The notes under the pieces were generated by a model. It saw only the letters and a list, made by a program, of their open reading frames with translations. It was not told where the DNA came from and did not search any database. The position numbers and the translations under genes were made by a program. Positions 11,499 through 22,850 of a DNA stretch of 64,000 nt are shown here, piece by piece. The stretch spans positions 919,001 to 983,000 of the forward strand of contig CAMQGK010000001.1 of assembly GCA_947000775.1 (NCBI GenBank), in the 5' to 3' direction. The DNA comes from Pterois miles. Taxonomy: Eukaryota; Chordata; Actinopteri; Perciformes; Scorpaenidae. Each line of letters starts with the position of its first letter. The first letter of the stretch is position 1.

Positions 11499-14400
11499 CT
11501 AAGAAAGATAGAAAAGGGATTACAAAGAGATTTCAGAAAGCACAAATTAACCAATGATAACCAAATTAATAATGATTATTTACATTACAGATTAAAGAGG
11601 ACCTATTCTGCAAATTTTCAGGTGCATACTTGTGTTTCTACTAGAACATGTTTACATGCCTTAATGTTCAAAAAACACTATTTTTCTCATACTGGCCCAC
11701 TGTTGTGATTGGTCAACGAAGCCAAACTCTTTAGACTCGATTTGTTTGAAGGCGTGCCAAACTAGCTGCTAAGCAGGGCAGGTACAGTGCAGGTTTTCCC
11801 ATGTTACGGAAGGCGGGACTTCAAACGAGGCGTTTCAGGCGCAGGGTTACGGTTGGGGAGTACCTCCCTTTGGTGTGGACTTATGGCTTGTAACACATTA
11901 AAGGAACGGGGAAAAGGCACAAAAGCATAACAGGTCCTCATTAAACTGGCAGTGTTTTTCTTGTTTTTTTTTTTTTTCAGAGAATGTCAGAAAAAACTGA
12001 AAAATGCAGAACACACTTTTCCAGAGCAAATGTGAGGTAATTAAATTGCTTGTTTTGCCAAACCAACGGTCTAAAACTCAATGATACTCAGAATACTTTC
12101 ATATAAGAAAAAGAAAAGCACATCTGAAAAGCTGAAACCACTAAATAGTTGGCATTTATGCTTAAAATGTGAGTATAAAAATAGTTGCAGCTAAATTTTC
12201 TGTCAATCAAGTGCAATTGACTAGGGCTGTCCTCGACCAAAGAAATTCACAGTCATTAAACTCATCAGATTTTTCGACTGATCAATTAGCTGATTTAATC
12301 GACAGATCTGTGAAACTCCACAAAGAATCTTACAAAAACATCACATTAAATCTTGTTTCCCAGATATGTAATCATAAGTTTCTGAGAAATACGTCATTCA
12401 GCATGAAAACGCATAAAAAATTACCAATCAAGTAAAGGAATGAAAACGACCAAATAGACGGGGCAGCCCTACAATTGACACATCAGCTCTAAATTCTGTA
12501 GCGTTTCTCATCTCGTTACCTGTCTACCATCCAGCTCAATTTGAAAATTCTTTGCTGACTCCTGTGTGACTCGTCCTCCAAAATCGAGCTGGTAGACCTG
12601 GGTAGCTTCGTTCCACAGTGGTTGTTTATTGGCCATAACATAGACGAATCCTTGGCTCCCCAAACTACGGTCCTCTCTTTCATTTGCCTTGCGGCACTTT
12701 ATCTCCTCCAGCTCGCTCGCCATTCGCAGGCTGCGCTTGTTCTTCCAGCTCTTCTTACTGCTCTGGTTCTGGTTCATGAGCTCATCACCGCTAATAAACA
12801 GCTCCGGCTCGCTCTCTGAGCTGTCCTGGAACTCATTGGTGGTCCTGCTCATCTTCTTGGTTTTATTGAGCTGCTCTCTCTGACCCTTGGGCTTCTTCTT
12901 CTCTCTGCTGCCAAGCCTTGGGCTGGAAATGAGAGTGTTGAAGTCAGACAGCGCACGCCCGTCCTTTCTAGATTTGCCCTCAGAGACGGTGGGCATGTTG
13001 GCTTCCTCGGCTCTGCTGTCCAGTCTTTTGCGACTCTTCTTATTGAATCGCTCTGACTCCTGTGGCACGGGGCTTTCATTCAGGGATGATGGCTCTAGGA
13101 AGTTGTTGGCAGACTCTGCTAGATCCTCTGCGGAGCTTTTGGATGGTGGCAGCTCAGTGGGTGGAGGAGGAGGGGGGAGAGGTGGTGGCGGGGGTGGCCC
13201 AGTAGGAGGAGGTGGAGAGAGAATTGGCTTCTCTAAAATCTGATGAGTTTTGGTGGGGAGGGGAGGTGCTGGAGGGTCTTGCATGGGAGGCGGGCAGGGG
13301 TAAGGGTTCCAGGGATGAAGGTTGACAGGGTGTAGCTGAAGTCCAGCACATGAGCTGGCTCCTGGATACATCGGAGGGAGAGGGCAGCACGCCAAGTTAG
13401 CAAGACTTGGAGGATAGCCTGGTGGCAACACCAAGCTGGGTTCCTGCTGTGCAAAAGAGACTGAACCAACCACTTCATTTGGAGAGCACTGTGGTGGAGG
13501 GTTCTGTAAGGTCTGGAGTGGAGGACCACTGTGACCCACACCCGGGGGGAAAGGCGAGAGAGATATCTGGTAACCTGATGGGAAAGTAAGCGTGCTCGTG
13601 GTCTGACTGGTTGGAGGTTTGGTGGTGAGGACAAACGGTAGCCGAGTCATGTCCAAGTGCTGAGCTTGACCGATGATGAGTGGAGGCGGTTTATGAGGTG
13701 CTGGTGGAGGACCTAACATGGTTTGCTCTGGAGTGAGCCAGAACTCCTCTGTGGTGGAAGTGTCCCACTGGTAAGGCGGAGGGCGTTTAACTGTCAAACT
13801 GACATCGCCGAGAGTCAGCTGACGTACAGACTTTTCAAGGTGACACTGCTGATTTAAAGTCTCATCTTCAGTAAAGGCAGAGTTCACATACACCGTTCTG
13901 TCCCTGCTATTATCAACAGCACTCAGTAGACTGTATGATGACTGAGAGGCCATAGGTGTGGTGCTTTTGGAGTGCACGATAATGGTGCTGTGATGTGCTC
14001 CCTTCCCCGGTGGGAAGTCCTGCCTCACCACCGTGCCACCTGCAATGCCACTGCTTGTAGTCCCACCACCACTAACACTGACGCTGGTGCTGCTGCTGTT
14101 GCTACTGCACTGTGTGCATGTGTACAATGCGGTGGGCACCCTCTGCTGGTAGGTAAGTGCGAGTGCACTGTTCATTTTCGCCTTGGTGGGGAGGGTTCTT
14201 GAGCTTTCCATCATCTGTGGCACTTTAAGTCCCACATCCCTGCGGTCACGACGGAGAGTGGCATGAATCAGACTGCTATCAATCCTCTGGGGAGGAGGAA
14301 GGGTTGCAGTTACTTGATTGGCTGGATCAGGGTAAGGAGGAGGGTCTCCACTTGGTATTGAGTATCGAGGGACAGACAGACGACTCAACGTTGCTGAGCT

Positions 14401-17400
14401 GTAGGGAAGCTGGATTTTTTTATTCTCAGAGGAGGTGACTTTGAGTGTGGCCGAGCCTCCAATGCCGTGGACAGCATATGCATTTTGGTTGCGAACGAGG
14501 CGCCTGCGTGGTCGACACACCTCCTCCACATTGCCACTGCTGTCAAAGGTTGTGATCCTTTCATACCCCAGAGGTGTTGGGTACTGTAAAGTGACAGGGT
14601 GAAGCAAAAACTCATCCTTCTTCAGACAGGGGTCTGGCGCCAGGACACTTGGGCTGTCACAGTTTGTGACAAGAGTTTGAGGCGTAGCAACAGCTGTAGC
14701 TGTCGCTGCAGACACCACAGTGCCTGGGTATGGAGGAGGAGGGTTCACCTTCTTCATCTGAACCTCCATAGATCCATCCATGTCGCTGAAGGGAGGTAAA
14801 GTCCGCGGCAGACTTGGCTTAAGAGTGTGACCGTGCTCCGCCCTGGTGAACCCAGGCTCGGTGGTGGGAGGAGGAGGCAGAAGATGAATCTGGTGTAATG
14901 AAATGGTCGGATAGCCCGACGGAGGAGGGGGCAGCGTCATCTGCATCTTCAGCTGCTGCTGCATCTGTTGGTGCTGCCTCTGCATCTGCTGATGCTGCTG
15001 CTGGATCTGCTGGTGCTGCTGCTGGAGCTGCTGCTGCTGCTGCCTCATCTCCTGGATCTGTTGCCGGATCTGCTGCTGCTGCTGCTGCATTTGCTGCTGC
15101 TGCTGCTGCATCTGTTCGTGCTGCAGCTGCATCTGTTGCTGCTGCTGCTGGATTTGCTGTTGGTGGTGAAGTTGTTGGTGCGTTGGATTTTGTTGCATCT
15201 GTTGGTGTTGCTGAGCCTGGTGTTGTTGCTGCTGCTGTTGATGCAGCGTCTGCAGTTGCTGCAGCTGTTGCTGTTGCTGCTGCAGCTGTTGATGTTGCTG
15301 CTGCAGCTGTTGCTGTTGTAATTGCTGCTGCTGTAATTGTTGCTGTTGCTGCTGTAATTGTTGCTGCTGCTGCTGCGATTGGGACTGATGGTGGTGTTGC
15401 TGTTGTTGTGGCTGCGGCTGCTGCTGCTGCTGCTGTTGTTGTTGTTGTTGAAGATGATGCATTTTCTGCTGCTGTGTCTGCATTTGTTGTGACTGTTTGG
15501 ACGGCAGCTGGCGAGGCTGCTGTGAGTGAGAGCGCTGCGGGTGAGGCTGCGGTGGGAGATGGTGAGGTGGAGGTGGGGGAGGAAGAGTACCAGGAAGAAG
15601 AGGACCCATCTCCAGCCCATTGAAGATCACTTGACCAGGGTTTGAGTATCTAGTTGGCACTGGGTACGGCGTTGGAACTGCATCCTGCCCGTGATCCGTT
15701 ACAGGGACAGAAGCAGCTGCCGCTGCAGCTGCAGCTGCTGCAGTGGCTGTAGGGTTGGTCAGGACATCGAGCTGAATGTTCTGATTGGCCAGAAGAGACT
15801 GAACCAGGCCGATACTCTGAGTTGGAGACATTGCCTGAGCTGGGCTGTGGATGGGAGCAATGGGAATGTTGACTGTGCAAGGAGGATTGTCTCCTGCCAC
15901 TCCAGATGGCCCCATCACTTTATAAAAACAGAAAGGAGAAATCTGTCAGTGACGCATATAACACATATATAAACTAAACCAGTTACACTGAAAACTAATG
16001 CTTTATATTCATTCATACCTGGTAAGTCATCCTCATCCTCACTGAACACATTGGGGTTGAACACAGGCAGGCTCATAAAGTCATGGGAAATCTTTCGCAC
16101 TTCTGGAAGGTAGATTGTCATCTGTCTCGGCTGTAGATGAAGCAAACTCGTCTTATAGATGACTGAAACACAGAAGAAAACCACGGTGACTGTTAAATTC
16201 ATCAGAATGGTCAACATGATGTGCATGTGTGGCTTTTGTGACTTTTACCTGCACCAAGGTTGGCAGGGAGAAAAGAAGCAAGTCCGACAATTTTGAATTT
16301 AGTCCCCCAAATGTTGGATGTGACCTGAGCAAGGTAGTTGTGCTTTGGAGCAGAAGACATGGAAGAAAGTTATTGGTGTGACAAGAAAATGAATCAAGAA
16401 CGGACAGGTGTGATATATGAGGTACTGGTAGTGTCTTGTTTTTTGCAGATTGCGACCAACTATGCCAAGCGTGTAGGACAACTACAGTGGCCGACGCAAA
16501 AACGTAAAAACATGAATGTTCCTATCTAGAGCCAGTGTTTGGTTTGCCCATGAAACATGAGACATTACTGTTACTTATTCACACTTCTACATTATAATTT
16601 TATTGTGAAAAATCAGATACTACTAATGCAGATAGTACAGTATCATCAGCGGATGACACAGATTCATACCTCTGTGATACCATCCATAGAAAACTCTCGA
16701 CGTGTCAGACTGGGAGACCGAACCGGAGGCTTCTTTGTTGGTAACCGCGGCGACCGTTGGCCCTCCTGATTGGCTCGTGAAAGTTTGGGAGATTTTCTTG
16801 ATTCCATGTTCATCCTTTGAAATAAAGAGGTACATTTTTCAATCATCTTTTCCTTTGAGCCATGAAGTCAGCTAGCATAGTGAAACAAATACTATTAAAA
16901 CATCTCTGTGGCTCAGGCCTGTGTAAATAAAAGAGTTAATTTATGTAATTCCTGACATGTAGAGTTTGGGTGACCTGTTTCCTCGGGATAACTTTGGTGA
17001 CTTCTTCCCGACCCACTCGTCGCTCAACTCAATGTCACTGGAGTCAGAGCAGTTACAGCTGTCAGTGTACGAGATCATGGGATTGACACACACCTCCTCT
17101 GAAACAAGACACACAAAACGGAAGTTTGAACTCAGTCCTCATTAAACATTAAACTACATCTGCATAATAATATTTAATAAAAGCAAGGAAGTGTTTGGTG
17201 GGACCTGGGGCTAAATGTGACTGTAGTGCAGCGAGGTCATGGTACAGGCTATTCCTGTATCAAGCCTCAGACCATGTTACATCAGAGAAGAGCAGTGGTC
17301 TGTTTTTGTTCTTACTCAAGGTGAATGATGGCACACTGCATGATTATGCTCAGTTATTTTAAAATGGAGAAGGATCAGATTTCATTTCAAGATGACAAGG

Positions 17401-20400
17401 AGGAAGATTTGACCTGTGACCTTTGGGCAGTGTCTCGACTGTACTGGCTTTCTCATGAGTAGATTTTGCTTCATTCATTGGTGTTTCAAAACCTCATAAT
17501 TAATTTCACCTCTTTTAAAGGACATTTGGGAGATATGCTTAACCACTTTCCTTCCAATAGTTAGATGAGAAGACTGACACCACTCTCCAATTTACACAAA
17601 ATATGTATTTTCTCATCCACCACTAGAAGCCATGCAGATAGTTTCTGCTATATGAGCAGTGTTGCCAACTCGTTTCCAATGAAAGTAGCTAGCACTAGTT
17701 CCAAAAAGTTGCCAGATGACGTCATATGCTCATTTGCATATTGGCAACATCATCACACATCATTTGCATAAAGCTTAGTGGTTGTGTGGGCTGACTGCCA
17801 CTACGCACTGTGCACAGCACAAGAATAAGCCACAGACTCACTGTTGACACTGCTGTCTCTATGAAAAGTTCAAGATCCTGTAAGGTCAAAGCCCACCTGC
17901 TTTGCTGTCCATTTTTGGATCCATAATGACAAACTCGGGCCGGAGTTTACTGATGCGTCTTCCTTTGAGAATGGGCACCAGTCCTCCTAAATATTCTAGG
18001 TAGAGCGTGTAGCAGGGTCCGCCTGTCTCGGGGCTGTCCTCGGCTCGCTTCATGGTGCAGTGGAGCCTCTCGTTTCCAGTAGTGGGATAGCTGACAAAGT
18101 CACGGATGTTGTTGGGGTCAGGGATTGGGGGCTAGAACAAAGAGAGGAAAAGGCTGCGGGATTTCTGTTCACTCAGATGAAAACAGTCAGCAGTTTCGCA
18201 TTATCAACAAAGTTGGTAAGAAGCTGTCTATGAGTGTTATTGTACAGCAGTTATTAATCAGGGATCAATTCACCTTGATGGTGGGTATAAAAGCAGTGGT
18301 GACGTAAGAGCAGAGCAGCGAGGGCATGTTCAGTTTCCCCACGTCTTTCTCCTCTCGCAGGGCGCTGGCGATGCCCTGCTGGCATAGAAGTTGGAGGCTG
18401 GCCACCCTGTGCTCCACACGCACCACATACAGGGCTGGTCCACATGCAAGGAACAGACGAGAGTCTCTGTGACCCCAACAGATGGTGGTGATGGGCCTCT
18501 GAAAAACATGTTTCACGATGTAAGAATTCCTACAGTGATCAGTTTACATTTATTGCATCTATTCATCTCTTATATTAATGGTTCATCTGCTGATCTTTCC
18601 AGTTCTGTTTTTCTTTTGCAATACTCAAAATAACAATGTGTATATACAGTACATACAGTACATGGAACGACACCAGATAACCTTCCATTACTCACAGACT
18701 ACTTGAACAGTAATGACAATAGTTTGATCCCTGAAATAATACAGGTGTCTGCTAACAATGTATCAAGTTTTTTCAGAGCCCAACCCAGCACAATTTTATT
18801 AAATGTACAAAGAATGCATTTCCCCAAAATTTTGCTTCTCCAGGACAGTTGGGATGATTTGTTCTGGGCTTAAAAAATTATCACTTAAATTGAAGAAATT
18901 ACAGTCAAAATTGGAACACCTAATATTTACAATATCACTTGTTCGTACATTTCTTTCAGGAAAAAAAAGCATCTGTAAAATTACTATATTTTCATAAGAC
19001 ACTGGAATTTGGCAAAAAAAGGGTTTCTGACTGGCTGCCACTTGAAACATTCACTCAGCGACTTCACAGTGGGGTTTATTCAATTAGGAAAAGCTTTTGT
19101 CTTGTTTCTGTCTGCTTGTTGTTGATTTGTAACAAGGCAGAGGCTATAAATAAAACTGTCCCAATCATCCCAGGGAGAGCAGATGCACTTTGGACTCGTA
19201 CTTGCTACCAACAAAACAGCAAACACCTCCTACCTCCCACCTGATAGGCCATATAGTAAGCTTTACAACTGTACGTTTGTGGCAAATAAAAACAGTATGG
19301 TAGAAGAAAAAAAAATCACTTACACACTGTATATTTCAAACTGTAAATAAAATGTGAGGAATAGTCAGAAGGTCTCCATTTTGAGGTTGAAAGTGAAGAG
19401 GTGAGTATGCGCAGGGTGAATGGCATAGGTGCTTCCTAACTTCACTTAAATGGCTCCGTCCTAACTGTCGTAACTGTCGCCCTGACCCCACTCTCCCCTA
19501 CATAACTTATATATTATATTCAGCACCAATCCTGTACCTTATTGTATAGCTTTTACTGTATCATCTGTTATATCCCTCAGTTTATACAGGGCTAACCTGT
19601 GCCGGTGTTTCCAAAGTGTAGATGTGCTCTCCTTGGACATTATAGAACTTAACAAGGGCGTTCCTCATGATGGACGAGCAGGCCGAGTCCACAGGAAGCC
19701 CATGTCTCTCCATGCCAGCCACAGCCAGGAGGTCCCCCTGGGAGCACCACTGGGCCTCAACATCTGTGGAGTGAAGGAGCACAAAAACCTCACGTGTTAT
19801 GGGTCATATGATCAACACAATTGACAACATAATTATAATTTTATTTACCTTTCAGGCCTGAGCGAATTACAGCAGGAGAGAGGTCATCATAGTTGTTCAT
19901 TAAACTGATATCTCCTGATAAGAAGGTGACTGTCAACAAAGGTTTGACTCTCCGCACTTGGAAGAACAAAGTAAAAGTAGGTACGTTAGCCTTCCACAGC
20001 CAACACACGATAGCAAGCTGTCATAAGAACAGTGTATGGTGGTAGTGGTGGTGGTGGGGAGGGTGTTCGTACCTAAAGGCAGAACGTTGTCATCAGAGTC
20101 TGTGTCGCTCTCGGTGCTGTCCTCAACCAGGAAATCAGGGCAGTTCCAGGACATGCTCACGATCCCATCGGACTCGTGCAGCAGGACGTGGGCGAGCATT
20201 CGTCCGTGACAGTCCATCACTATCACCTGACCGTCTGCTGTGCCAAACAAGACCTGAGGGGGTATTGTACATTAAACTTAAATAGATGGACATGATAAAA
20301 ATGCTCTGAAGCATCGAGTACAAAGTCGACGAGTCCTACAAAAAAAACATAACTGCATATAAGTTGTTTTATCTTGTATTTGATGATAGTATTCGAAGCT

Positions 20401-22850
20401 GAAATCACCTCATTCAACATGTCATTTTTCTTATTAAAGGTCTTATTGATAACATTTTATGTAGAGAACTGTACTGACTTGACTATGACTTGCCCCAAAC
20501 TGCATGTGATTATCATAAAGTGAGCATGTCTGTAAAGGGGAGACTGCTGGGTGGGAACTTATTTTCATTCACATATCTCGAGGTCAGAGGTCAAGGGACC
20601 CCTTTGAAAATGGCCATGACAGTTTTTTGTCACTAAAATTTTGTGTAACTTTGTGCGTTATTTGACCTCCTTTTTGACAAGCTAGTGTGACATGGCCGGT
20701 ACATGTAAATAGATGCACATTATGATTGTGGATTAATCATTTTAAAAATGATGGCAGGATCAAAATGAATGTTTTGTTTATCTCTTGTTATCTGTCTTCA
20801 ACCAGGCAACATGTACCTGTTGATCATCGGGCGTCCAGATGCCACATGTAATTTGACTCTCCAGGTTGATCTCGGAGGACCAGTGTCGTTGTCCGCTGAC
20901 GGAGCCAACCAACACAAAGCCATCCCGGTACGCGATGAGGGCTTGAGTGCCATCATGTGACCAAGTGAAATCACTCACCTGAGAGGAAAAACATGATATT
21001 TGTGTACATATACAGGACACTGCCATCAAAATCAATCCTTTCTGAGGTAGCTTTTGTGTCATCAAGTGCATTAGATCGTATGTAAGTGTGATCAGAAGAA
21101 AAAAGTGTCTACCTGGGCTCCTCTGTCGTTCACTAACTCAACCGACCATCTTCCTTCATACTGTATCCACACAAAAATACCTCCCTCCATATCGCAGGTA
21201 GCCAGTTTCTGAAAGGGTTCATTCCAGCGCACCAAGACAACCTGCAAAAATCCCAAAACACTGTTACTAATTTTCGCAGGTGGCTTTCTGCACAGAGGAT
21301 CATTCATGATTAATATGTGTGAGCACAACGCTAAAAAAGTCTTTCTAGGCTGAATGTGACCTCGAAGTCCACTGCTGTGAGAATACAAAGAAATACAGCC
21401 ATAATGTTGATATTATCTATAAATTGGATGTATTTATATTTGATGTCCTAAAATGTATTTTACAAAACTTATTACATCTACCTATGCTCTGAGTTTATTT
21501 ATTTTGCATTGAATGGCCTTGGCTGTAGCTTGGATGTACCGACTGTCCTTGATCCCCTTGCTGATTGCCTCAGCAATGGATTTAAGTACTTGGTCATGTC
21601 TTCATCAATAACGGCCCTCACTCAACGCCTTGGAACAGCTGCTCAGGATGTGTTCCAGTGTCCCTATCTTGGAACACAGGGGGCATGCAGGTGTTTCTAT
21701 TTTGCCCCAGGTGTGCAGGTTAGCTGGGCTTGGGAGGACATCATAGACCCCTTGGATTAAGAACTTGATCCTCTGGGGTTTCCACTGCCAGATGTCCTTC
21801 CAGGTGATGTGCCGTTTCATCGCCTGCTCCCACTTCATCCAGGCACCTTGCTGCCTCATGGCCACTGCTCTGCTGATTCGCTCTTCCTCAACTGAAGCTC
21901 GCACCTCGTCCTGCACCAGCCTCTGCCTCTCCCACAGACTCGTACTGGGCTGATATTAGGGTGCCAAGTACAGCTCGGCCTTGTGCCACTGTACCGAGGA
22001 TGGCCTTGTGCTTCAGCCGAGTTTCAGCTTGCTGGACTGCCTCCGCTGCCCTCGACTTCAGGCTGCAGTTGAAGACCTTCCCAAGGCTCTTCACTGGCTT
22101 CTCAGTGATTGACGGGATCAGATGTTCTCTCAGCCTGGAGCGGAAATTTGTCCCCTTCCCCTTCTATAGAACCAAGGACCTGGACTTTGCAGGCTTAAAG
22201 CTCATGCATGCCTGTGCCATGATCCTCTCCAACCCCTGGAGAATCCACCTGACTCCTGGTACAGCTGTTGCTGTCACTGTGAAGTCATCCATGAAGGTTC
22301 TGATGGGCGCTTGCCTTACTCCATATATGCATATTGTTTGTCTCAGTATACATTCATGTGCTATTTAGTTCTAGACAATAACATACAGTCTATTATTTTT
22401 CTACTTTTCTATATGAATTTATGAGTTGGAATTATAGGCTGTATTTCTATTTTACCTTTATTTGCTTTATGGTTATTTACAGTATATGCAAATGTTGTGA
22501 TTTGTGCTGTGAGCACAGTTAAATTTCCCCATGGAGATAATTAAAGCTTGTCTTGTTGTCAAAGACAGTAAACACTAATGATATGTGTGATGTCAGACCT
22601 CACTGTTGTGTCCTCGCAGATTAAAGTTGATTCTCTGAGGCGTGCTTCGGTCCCTCCTGCAGTGACTTGATGTAAACGTCACCCCAACGACTCCTCTTCC
22701 GTTCCCCGTGGCGAGCCAGCCCTCCTCGTAGTACCGCCTCCGGCACACCGGCTTGTCCTTCTCACTCTTGGGGACCCGGCCTTTCCACGAGAGGCAGAGG
22801 ATGTTGGAGTCGCTGCAGAGGATGGGACCATGTTCCACGGCAGCCAACAT
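11382..22850 (-). CDS. tulp4: TULP4 (tubby-like protein 4), complete coding span (14 exons)
   Basis: Tubby superfamily member with N-terminal WD40 repeats (about residues 20-340), a SOCS box (about 360-410) and a C-terminal tubby domain. The SOCS box class recruits Elongin B/C and cullin-5 ubiquitin ligase; a substrate is not established. Coding exons are 22599-22850, 21113-21241, 20817-20978, 20073-20253, 19849-19956, 19597-19763, 18274-18498, 17897-18131, 16957-17098, 16670-16814, 16249-16342, 16019-16162, 12520-15917 and 11382-11498. They total 5499 nt (1832 residues; human about 1543). Extra length comes mainly from Gln-rich sequence in exon 13. The ATG at 22850 is chosen because MLAAVEHGPILCSDSNILCL aligns with the human start. 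The acceptor just upstream shows that this exon begins in the 5' UTR, so promoter exons lie further up. Confidence 0.97.
11592..11944. mobile_element. TTAA-flanked MITE in tulp4 intron 13
   Basis: TTAA at 11592-11595 is followed by 'agaggacctattctgc'. The other end, 'gcataacaggtcctca', runs into TTAA at 11941-11944. Inverted ends plus TTAA target site suggest a piggyBac-like non-autonomous element of about 350 bp. Confidence 0.7.
12222..12471. mobile_element. hAT-type MITE with intact 8-bp target duplication
   Basis: Ends are TAGGGCTG and CAGCCCTA. The flanks are an identical CAATTGAC at 12214-12221 and 12472-12479. Related copies are at 47887-48150 and, as a fragment, 59040-59157. Confidence 0.88.
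12520..15917 (-). CDS. tulp4: tulp4 coding exon 13 (giant insert exon)
   Basis: A 3398-nt exon, residues 662-1794. It is mostly low-complexity: an Ala run (about 15715-15760), a Gln/His-rich tract (14946-15530), PPPPYP repeats and a poly-Pro block (13155-13215). Conserved islands include SPPT-like NIPIAPIHSPAQAMSPTQSI, LGYERITTFDSSGNVEEVCR, FQDSSESEPELFISGDELM and the tubby signature LWNEATQVYQLDFGGRVTQE near the 3' end. Many overlapping antisense frames are shadows of the repeats. Confidence 0.97.
14946..15530 (-). repeat. tulp4: Coding CAG/CAA-rich tract (poly-Gln) in tulp4
   Basis: About 195 codons, mainly CAG and CAA with CTG, CAT and ATG interruptions, give runs of 5-10 Gln broken by L, M and H. 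Human TULP4 has no comparable tract in this position as far as I recall. Confidence 0.92.
16019..16162 (-). CDS. tulp4: tulp4 coding exon 12
   Basis: Residues 614-661. YKTSLLHLQPRQMTIYLPEV, tubby strands, then PVFNPNVFSEDEDDLP. Confidence 0.96.
16249..16342 (-). CDS. tulp4: tulp4 coding exon 11
   Basis: Residues 583-613. HNYLAQVTSNIWGTKFKIVG, the NxxGTKF motif of tubby domains. Confidence 0.95.
16670..16814 (-). CDS. tulp4: tulp4 coding exon 10
   Basis: Residues 534-582. Basic SPKL/SPRLP repeats (ESRKSPKLSR, QRSPRLPTKK, SPSLTRREF) typical of the TULP4 linker. Confidence 0.94.
16957..17098 (-). CDS. tulp4: tulp4 coding exon 9
   Basis: Residues 487-533. DSCNCSDSSDIELSDEW then SPKL motifs. 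Two same-phase donors compete: GTCACC after 16975 and GTCAGG after 16957. The distal one is chosen because it preserves the human spacing of the SPKL repeats. Use of the proximal one would drop six residues. Confidence 0.8.
17897..18131 (-). CDS. tulp4: tulp4 coding exon 8 (first tubby strands)
   Basis: Residues 409-486. Opens the tubby domain: ERLHCTMKRAED, CYTLYLEYLGGLVPILKGRR and KLRPEFVIMDP. Phase 1 donor GTGGGC. Confidence 0.95.
18274..18498 (-). CDS. tulp4: tulp4 coding exon 7 (SOCS box)
   Basis: Residues 334-408. ICWGHRDSRLFLACGPALYV then the SOCS-box stretch SLQLLCQQGIASALREEKDV ... LCSYVTTAFIPTIK. Confidence 0.97.
19597..19763 (-). CDS. tulp4: tulp4 coding exon 6
   Basis: Residues 278-333. 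EAQWCSQGDLLAVAGMER, a variable loop, then LVKFYNVQGEHIYTLE. Last WD40 blade region. Confidence 0.95.
19849..19956 (-). CDS. tulp4: tulp4 coding exon 5
   Basis: Residues 242-277. KPLLTVTFLSGDISLMNNYD then DLSPAVIRSGLK, matching human KPLLTVSFTSGDISLMNNYD. Confidence 0.95.
20073..20253 (-). CDS. tulp4: tulp4 coding exon 4
   Basis: Residues 182-241. FGTADGQVIVMDCHGRMLAH then an acidic SESDTDSDD-type loop. Ends in phase 1 at GTACGA. Confidence 0.96.
20515..20725 (+). repeat. Dispersed repeat in tulp4 intron 3
   Basis: Contains 'gaggtcagaggtcaaggg' and 'acccctttgaaaatggccat'. The same sequence occurs inverted at about 28340-28500. Confidence 0.65.
20817..20978 (-). CDS. tulp4: tulp4 coding exon 3
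   Basis: Residues 128-181. DFTWSHDGTQALIAYRDGFV and ITCGIWTPDDQQ, further WD40 blades. Confidence 0.97.
21113..21241 (-). CDS. tulp4: tulp4 coding exon 2
   Basis: Residues 85-127, phase 0. VVLVRWNEPFQKLATCDMEG then FVWIQYEGRW, a WD40 blade. Confidence 0.97.
21490..22330 (-). mobile_element. Non-LTR retrotransposon remnant (reverse transcriptase C-terminal part)
   Basis: Minus-strand frames encode FMDDF (22281-22295), the catalytic F-x-DD box of reverse transcriptase. Then comes a C-terminal region with KWEQAMKRHITWKDIWQW and the zinc-finger-like CPLCSKIGTLEHILSSC. Stops and frame changes are present, so it is dead. It is truncated at the element's 5' side. Family uncertain (R2-like is my best guess). 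It sits in tulp4 intron 1 in the same orientation as the gene. Confidence 0.75.
22430..22556 (+). repeat. LINE-type 3' tail
   Basis: Ends 'aatttccccatggagataat' then 'taaagcttgtcttg'. Plus orientation, opposite to the reverse-transcriptase remnant beside it, so a separate insertion. Confidence 0.5.
22599..22850 (-). CDS. tulp4: tulp4 coding exon 1
   Basis: Residues 1-84. Contains RRYYEEGWLATGNGRGVVGV, nearly identical to human, opening the WD40 region. The donor is the weak GTCTGA. An acceptor TTTATGCCCCAG ends about 20 bases before the ATG. Confidence 0.95.

Noticed and set aside
12169..12435. 88-codon plus-strand open frame
   Set aside because: It lies almost wholly inside the hAT MITE at 12222-12471.
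14898..15623. Long plus-strand open frame rich in Ala, Val and Leu
   Set aside because: It is the antisense shadow of the tulp4 CAG/CAA tract; triplet repeats leave several frames open.
21605..21916. Host gene on the minus strand (104-codon frame)
   Set aside because: It is the C-terminal part of a broken LINE reverse transcriptase.
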